Part shown: positions 6,978 through 10,604 of the stretch, piece by piece
How the letters are laid out: each line of letters opens with the position of its first letter
How positions within the stretch are numbered: the stretch's first letter is position 1
Origin: Pseudomonadota bacterium
GTDB lineage: Bacteria > Pseudomonadota > Gammaproteobacteria > Xanthomonadales > Xanthomonadaceae
Direction: 5' to 3'
Assembly: GCA_023393895.1 (NCBI GenBank)
Contig: JAEXBT010000220.1
Span: forward strand, 1 to 10,604
Length of the DNA stretch: 10,604 nt
The notes under the pieces: generated by a model
The model's input: the letters and a program-made list of their open reading frames with translations, nothing else
Database searches by the model: none
Told to the model about the DNA's origin: nothing
Made by a program: the position numbers and the translations under genes

Positions 6978-7114
6978 CGCTTGTCCGCCGCTGGCGGCCG
7001 TGCGACCATGCGCGCCTGATGCACACCCTGACCGCCGCCGCCCACGCCTATCAGTCCGCCGCCTGGATGGCCGCGGGCATGACTTCGCGTGCGCGCCGAC
7101 TGTGCGAGAACTGA
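6974..7114 (+). CDS. Possible short ORF / leader peptide ahead of the arginine operon
   Basis: I do not recognise this product. From the GTG at 6974 the frame stays open for 46 codons. The GTG overlaps the preceding stop as GTGA, an arrangement typical of coupling. From the internal ATG at 7019 it gives 31 residues beginning MHTLTAAAHAYQSAAW. No good Shine-Dalgarno precedes either start. Three of four codons at 7088-7099 encode arginine (CGT, GCG, CGC, CGA), ending five codons before the TGA. The stop lies about 36 nt before a terminator hairpin and 90 nt before argF'. That is where an arginine-responsive leader peptide would sit. Caution: unexpressed frames in GC-rich DNA are often rich in Ala and Arg, so it may be chance. 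Confidence 0.4.
   Translation: MTLVRRWRPCDHARLMHTLTAAAHAYQSAAWMAAGMTSRARRLCEN
6981..7009 (+). promoter_or_regulatory. Weak candidate promoter for the arginine operon leader
   Basis: TTGTCC (6981-6986) and GACCAT (7004-7009) are 17 nt apart, with TG one base before the -10 as in extended -10 promoters. The -10 matches only 3 of 6 positions. The start point would be near 7016, three bases before the ATG at 7019. A 13-base inverted repeat, CCGCC-GCT-GGCGG (6985-6997), overlaps the -35 end and the spacer. Low confidence: GC-rich promoters of this group are hard to judge by eye. Confidence 0.25.
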
Positions 7115-7149
7115 GCGCCGGTCCGGTCCTGCGTTGATGCAGCTCCTGA

Positions 7150-7180
7150 AAGCCCGGCCCCGTGCCGGGTTTCGTCTTTT
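7150..7180 (+). terminator. Rho-independent terminator, possible attenuator, just upstream of argF'
   Basis: CCCGGC (7153-7158) pairs with GCCGGG (7164-7169) around loop CCCGT. A G-U and two A-U pairs extend the stem to nine, and TTTCGTCTTTT follows from the 3' arm. It ends 24 nt before the argF' ATG. A 5-bp hairpin CTGCG-TTGA-TGCAG lies at 7129-7142. GCCGG (7117-7121), just after the small ORF stop, can pair with CCGGC (7154-7158) and would break the terminator stem. It may simply end the transcript of the small exported-protein gene. However, the short distance to argF' leaves no evident room for a separate promoter, which favours attenuation. Confidence 0.65.
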
Positions 7181-7204
7181 CCAGCCAACGAAAACCCCAT
7201 CGCC

Positions 7205-8215
7205 ATGAAGCATTTCCTCAATACCCAGGACTGGAGCCGCGCCGAGATCGACGCGGTGCTGCGTGATGCCGCCTATTACAAGGCGCACCGCTTCGGCGAT
7301 GCGCTGAAGGGCAAAGGCATCGCTCTGGTCTTCTTCAACTCGTCCCTGCGCACCCGCACCAGCTTCGAGCTGGGGGCCTTCCAGCTGGGCGGACATGCGG
7401 TGGTGCTGCAGCCGGGCAAGGATGCCTGGCCGATCGAGTTCGACCTCGGCACGGTGATGGACGGCGAGGCCGAGGAGCACATCGCCGAGGTCGCGCGGGT
7501 GTTGAGCCGCTACGTGGACATGATCGGCGTTCGCGCGTTCCCGAAGTTCGTGGACTGGTCGATCGACCGCCAGGACCGGGTGCTGCAGGGCTTCGCGAAG
7601 TACGCGACGGTGCCGGTCATCAACATGGAGACGATCACCCATCCCTGCCAGGAACTCGCACATGCGCTGGCGCTGCAGGAGCACTTTGGCACGGACGACC
7701 TGCGTGGCAAGAAGTATGTGCTGCCCTGGACCTACCCCCCGAAGGCGCTGAATACCGCGGTGGCGAACTCGGCGCTCACCATCGCCACCCGCATGGGCAT
7801 GGACGTGACCCTGCTGTGCCCGACCGAGGACTACCTGCTGGACGCGCGTTACATCGGCTGGGCGGAGCAGAACGTGGCCGACAACGGTGGTTCGTTCACG
7901 GTCAGCCACGACATCGACAGCGCCTACCGCGATGCCGACGTGGTCTATGCCAAGAGCTGGGGCGCGCTGCCGTATTTCGGCCAGTGGGAGCGCGAGAAGC
8001 CGATCCGCGACCAGTACAGGCATTTCATCGTCGACGAGCGGAAGATGGCGCTGACCAACAACGGCGTGTTCTCCCACTGCCTGCCGCTGCGCCGCAACGT
8101 CAAGGCCACCGATGCGGTGATGGACTCGCCCAACTGCATTGCCATCCACGAGGCCGAGAACCGCCTGCACGTGCAGAAGGCGGTGATGGCGGCGCTCGCG
8201 CTCCCCGAATCCTGA
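7205..8215 (+). CDS. argF': N-acetylornithine carbamoyltransferase (AOTCase)
   Basis: Transfers carbamoyl from carbamoyl phosphate to N-acetylornithine, giving N-acetylcitrulline; the variant arginine route described in Xanthomonas campestris. The 336 residues align with my memory of the X. campestris enzyme at an offset of 2. Seen: carbamoyl-phosphate loop S47-L-R-T-R51, W75, R110, E142, H146-P-C-Q149, K250-S-W, H291-C-L-P294, K300 (the carbamylated lysine, K302 in X. campestris) and R320. E90 in DGEAEEH corresponds to the residue that favours acetyl- over succinylornithine. Two changes from the remembered sequence: SMRTR reads SLRTR, and the loop TYHPKPL reads TYPPKAL. ATG 7205 starts the conserved [10 protein letters not shown]; no Shine-Dalgarno precedes it. 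Cytoplasmic, trimeric in known members. First gene of the arginine operon; ordinary ornithine carbamoyltransferase is excluded by the family signature. Confidence 0.95.
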   Translation: MKHFLNTQDWSRAEIDAVLRDAAYYKAHRFGDALKGKGIALVFFNSSLRTRTSFELGAFQLGGHAVVLQPGKDAWPIEFDLGTVMDGEAEEHIAEVARVLSRYVDMIGVRAFPKFVDWSIDRQDRVLQGFAKYATVPVINMETITHPCQELAHALALQEHFGTDDLRGKKYVLPWTYPPKALNTAVANSALTIATRMGMDVTLLCPTEDYLLDARYIGWAEQNVADNGGSFTVSHDIDSAYRDADVVYAKSWGALPYFGQWEREKPIRDQYRHFIVDERKMALTNNGVFSHCLPLRRNVKATDAVMDSPNCIAIHEAENRLHVQKAVMAALALPES

Positions 8216-8225
8216 GGAAGAACCG

Positions 8226-9440
8226 ATGAACGACAAGAACGACAGCCGCGACATCGTGCTCGCCTTTTCCGGCGGGCTGGATACCAGTTTCTGCGTGCCA
8301 TGGCTGAAGGAACGGGGCTGGACCGTGCACACGGTGTTCGCGGATACCGGTGGCGTGGATGCGGAGGAGCGCGCTTTCATCGAACAGCGTGCCGGAGAAC
8401 TGGGCGTGGACACGCACGTCACGGTGGATGGTGGTCCGTCGATCTGGGACGGCTTCGTCAAGCCGTTCGTGTGGGCGGGTGAGGCCTACCAGGGCCAGTA
8501 TCCGCTGTTGGTTTCAGACCGTTACCTGATTGTGGATGCCGCGCTGGCGCGCGCGCAGGCACTCGGCACCAATGCCATCGCGCACGGCTGCACCGGCATG
8601 GGCAACGACCAGGTGCGCTTCGACCTCGCGGTGAAGGCGAGCGGCGACTACCGCATCGTCGCGCCGATCCGCGAAATTCAGAAGGAGCACACCCAGACCC
8701 GAGCCTACGAGCAGCAGTATCTGGAGCAGCGCGGCTTCGGCGTGCGCGCCAAGCAGCAGCAGTACACGATCAACGAGAACCTGCTGGGCGTGACGCTGTC
8801 GGGCGCAGAGATCGATGCCTGGCAGGCGCCGGGCGAGGGCGCGCGTGGCTGGTGCGCACCGCCGTCGGAATGGCCGAAGGCGACGCTGCGGGTCACCCTG
8901 CGCTTCATCGCGGGCGAGGCGGTTGCGCTCGATGGCGAGGCGCTGCCGGGCGCTGAGCTGCTGGCCCGGCTCAATGCATTGTTCGCGCCCTATGGCGTCG
9001 GACGTGGCCTTTATACCGGCGACACGACGATCGGGCTGAAGGGCCGCATCGTCTACGAAGCCCCCGGCATGACCGCGCTGCTGGCCGCGCACCGTGCGCT
9101 GGAGGAAGCGGTGCTGACCAAGCAGCAGAACCGCTTCAAGCCGGACGTCGCACGCAAGTGGGTGGAGCTGGTCTACGAGGGCTTCTTCCATGATCCGCTG
9201 AAGACCGATCTGGAAGCCTTCCTGGCATCCAGCCAACGCATGGTCAACGGCGAGGTCACGCTGGAGACGCATGGTGGCCGCGTGGATGCGGTGGCGGTGG
9301 CCTCGCCGCATATCCTGAATGCAAAGGGCGCGACCTATGCGCAGTCGGCTGACTGGGGTGTCGCGGAGGCCGAGGGCTTCATCAAGCTGTTCGGCATGAG
9401 CTCTACGCTCTGGGCCGAAGTCAACGGCGACCGCTCCTGA
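8226..9440 (+). CDS. argG: Argininosuccinate synthase
   Basis: Joins citrulline and aspartate using ATP to make argininosuccinate, the step after ArgF' and ArgE' in this pathway. The 404-residue protein has the N-type ATP pyrophosphatase P-loop SGGLDTS (15-21), the FADTGG segment (38-43), and [14 protein letters not shown] (120-133), which binds ATP and aspartate. [19 protein letters not shown] and [18 protein letters not shown] are also family-typical. Length is normal. A strong ribosome site, AGGAAG (8215-8220), overlaps the argF' stop, and the ATG is 10 nt after that stop, so co-transcription is near certain. No frame damage seen. Confidence 0.97.
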   Translation: MNDKNDSRDIVLAFSGGLDTSFCVPWLKERGWTVHTVFADTGGVDAEERAFIEQRAGELGVDTHVTVDGGPSIWDGFVKPFVWAGEAYQGQYPLLVSDRYLIVDAALARAQALGTNAIAHGCTGMGNDQVRFDLAVKASGDYRIVAPIREIQKEHTQTRAYEQQYLEQRGFGVRAKQQQYTINENLLGVTLSGAEIDAWQAPGEGARGWCAPPSEWPKATLRVTLRFIAGEAVALDGEALPGAELLARLNALFAPYGVGRGLYTGDTTIGLKGRIVYEAPGMTALLAAHRALEEAVLTKQQNRFKPDVARKWVELVYEGFFHDPLKTDLEAFLASSQRMVNGEVTLETHGGRVDAVAVASPHILNAKGATYAQSADWGVAEAEGFIKLFGMSSTLWAEVNGDRS

Positions 9441-9450
9441 CTGTACGGCC

Positions 9451-10542
9451 ATGCTCGATTCGGTCCTGCGCCATCTCGAAGCACTGGTGTCCTTCGACAC
9501 CCGCAACCCGCCGCGCGCGATCAGCGCAGAGGGCGGCCTGTTCGGCTATCTGGCCACGCAATTGCCGGACTTCGAACTGGATCTGGTCGATCACGGTGCC
9601 GGCGCGGTTTCGCTGTTCGCGCGTCGCGGCACGCCGCGGGTGCTGTTCAACGTGCACGTGGACACCGTGCCGGACTCACCGGCTTGGACGGCGGATCCTT
9701 TTACCTTGCGGATCGAGGGCGACCGCGCGATCGGCCTGGGCGCCTGCGACATCAAGGGGGCGGCAGCGGGCCTGCTGACGGCCGCGCAGGCCAGCAGCGG
9801 CGATGCCGCCTTCCTGTTTTCCAGCGACGAGGAAGCCAACGACCCGCGTTGCATCGCGGCCTTCCTCGCCCGCGACCACGGGTTCGGCGACGTGGTGGTG
9901 GCCGAGCCAACGCGTTGCGAGGCGGTACTCGCCCATCGCGGCATCAGCGCGGTGCGGATGCAATTCAATGGCATCGCAGGCCACGCCAGTGCAGCCTTGT
10001 CCCACGATGCGAGCGCGCTGCATCAGGCGATGCACTGGGGCGTGCGCGCGCTCGAACACGTGGATGCGCACGTCGCGCAGGAATTCGGCGGGCTGAAGGG
10101 CCTGCGCTTCAACATCGGCAGGGTGGAAGGCGGTATTAAGGCCAATGTCATCGCCCCGCGGGCAGAGCTGCGCTTCGGCTTCCGGCCGCTGCCTTCTCAA
10201 TCCATGGACGAGTTGCACGCGCAGCTGCGTGGCTTCGCCATGGAAGCCACCGATTACGAGGAAACCTTCCGCGGTCCGTCGCTCCCGGCCGGCGATGCCG
10301 CCGATGCCGAGAACCGCCGCCGCGCCGCGCAAGCGCTGGCCGAGTCGCTGCAGCTGCCAATAGGCGAAGCGGTCGATTTCTGGACCGAGGCCTCGCTGTT
10401 CTCGCAGGCCGGCCTCAACGCCATCGTCTATGGCCCCGGCGATATCGCCCGGGCGCACAGCGCCGACGAATGGGTCGCGCTCGGTCAGCTCGAGCGCTAC
10501 ACCGCCTCCGTCCACCGCATCCTTTCCAGTTCCGCACCATGA
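9451..10542 (+). CDS. argE': N-acetylcitrulline deacetylase (M20 family ArgE')
   Basis: Hydrolyses N-acetylcitrulline to citrulline and acetate, supplying ArgG; needed because ArgF' works on acetylated ornithine. It is a 363-residue M20 dimetal peptidase. Seen: H69-V-D71 (first metal ligand and neighbouring Asp), D100 (bridging ligand), E127-E128 (general base and ligand), E152 in AEP, H178 of the dimerisation domain in GIAGHAS, and H336 in AHSADEWV. In E. coli-type genomes the equivalent would be acetylornithine deacetylase; the partner argF' next door supports the acetylcitrulline assignment. The ATG is 10 nt after the argG stop with a weak ribosome site. The stop overlaps the next gene as ATGA. 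A desuccinylase such as DapE is the main alternative and is unlikely here. Confidence 0.92.
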   Translation: MLDSVLRHLEALVSFDTRNPPRAISAEGGLFGYLATQLPDFELDLVDHGAGAVSLFARRGTPRVLFNVHVDTVPDSPAWTADPFTLRIEGDRAIGLGACDIKGAAAGLLTAAQASSGDAAFLFSSDEEANDPRCIAAFLARDHGFGDVVVAEPTRCEAVLAHRGISAVRMQFNGIAGHASAALSHDASALHQAMHWGVRALEHVDAHVAQEFGGLKGLRFNIGRVEGGIKANVIAPRAELRFGFRPLPSQSMDELHAQLRGFAMEATDYEETFRGPSLPAGDAADAENRRRAAQALAESLQLPIGEAVDFWTEASLFSQAGLNAIVYGPGDIARAHSADEWVALGQLERYTASVHRILSSSAP

Positions 10543-10604
10543 ACCTGCCCCACACCGACAAGAGCGTGCACGACCCCCAGACCCGGCAGACCATCGTCCG
10601 ATTG
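10539..10604 (+). CDS. argB: Start of the acetylglutamate synthase/kinase gene (cut off by window end)
   Basis: Only 22 codons are visible, beginning MNLPHTDKSVHD and ending TRQTIVRL. The TRQTIVRLL stretch is what I remember near the N-terminus of the xanthomonad bifunctional N-acetylglutamate synthase/kinase, and the position after argE' fits the X. campestris gene order. That protein joins a kinase domain to a GNAT synthase domain, so it would perform both the first and second arginine steps. The ATG overlaps the argE' stop as ATGA, indicating translational coupling. No domain can be checked inside the window, so the call rests on this short match and context. Confidence 0.7.
   Translation, partial: MNLPHTDKSVHDPQTRQTIVRL

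Noticed and set aside
6985..6997. Inverted repeat CCGCC-GCT-GGCGG considered as an ArgR operator
   Set aside because: ArgR boxes known to me are AT-rich (TGAAT-like); this palindrome is GC-only and could be chance in GC-rich DNA.
7010..7021. ATG at 7009-7011 with three codons and a TGA overlapping the next ATG, as a start-stop regulatory element
   Set aside because: Too short to support, no ribosome site, and it conflicts with the longer open frame through the same bases.
6872..8461. 529-codon open frame on the minus strand across argF' and the start of argG
   Set aside because: It is antisense to clear, fully conserved enzymes and has the His/Arg/Ala-heavy composition of unexpressed frames in GC-rich DNA; no recognisable domain or start signals.
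8514..9506. 330-codon minus-strand frame opposite argG
   Set aside because: Antisense shadow of a conserved gene with no ribosome site or domain.

Overview
This is a gene-dense, GC-rich window from the chromosome of a gammaproteobacterium of the family Xanthomonadaceae/Lysobacteraceae (Xanthomonas, Stenotrophomonas, Lysobacter, Luteimonas and relatives). The strongest evidence is the arginine operon at the right end. It encodes N-acetylornithine transcarbamylase, argininosuccinate synthase, acetylcitrulline deacetylase and the start of the N-acetylglutamate synthase/kinase. This acetylated route was described in Xanthomonas campestris. I see no mobile element, CRISPR array, tRNA or rRNA, and no gap over 300 bases without a gene.

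Layout. From 1 to 2199 a minus-strand group reads yidD (membrane insertion factor), pyrC (dihydroorotase) and a secreted M23 peptidase cut off by the window edge. The last two share an ATGA stop/start. From 2236 to 3348 a plus-strand unit has a good sigma-70-type promoter, a DksA-family gene with a long Lys/Ala-rich N-terminal tail, and a terminator shared with the convergent gene. From 3355 to 6494 a minus-strand group reads cysS, sufE and an MFS transporter. At 6609 a small exported protein gene starts, transcribed away from cysS. Its stop overlaps a possible 46-codon ORF, followed by a terminator-like hairpin. From 7205 to the right edge lies the arginine operon argF'-argG-argE'-argB.

How the genes work together. 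ArgF' carbamoylates N-acetylornithine to N-acetylcitrulline, ArgE' removes the acetyl group, and ArgG condenses citrulline with aspartate. The cut-off last gene makes and phosphorylates N-acetylglutamate for the same pathway. PyrC works in pyrimidine synthesis, the other consumer of carbamoyl phosphate, but nothing in the sequence links the two loci.

The most interesting region is 6974-7204. A short Arg-containing ORF is followed by a candidate alternative hairpin and a rho-independent terminator only about 25 nt before argF'. No promoter seems to fit after that terminator, so arg transcription would have to read through it. This looks like a possible arginine attenuator. It is an inference and needs comparative and expression data. 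Second is the DksA-like protein: a histone H1-like tail joined to a core that keeps only one of the four zinc cysteines.
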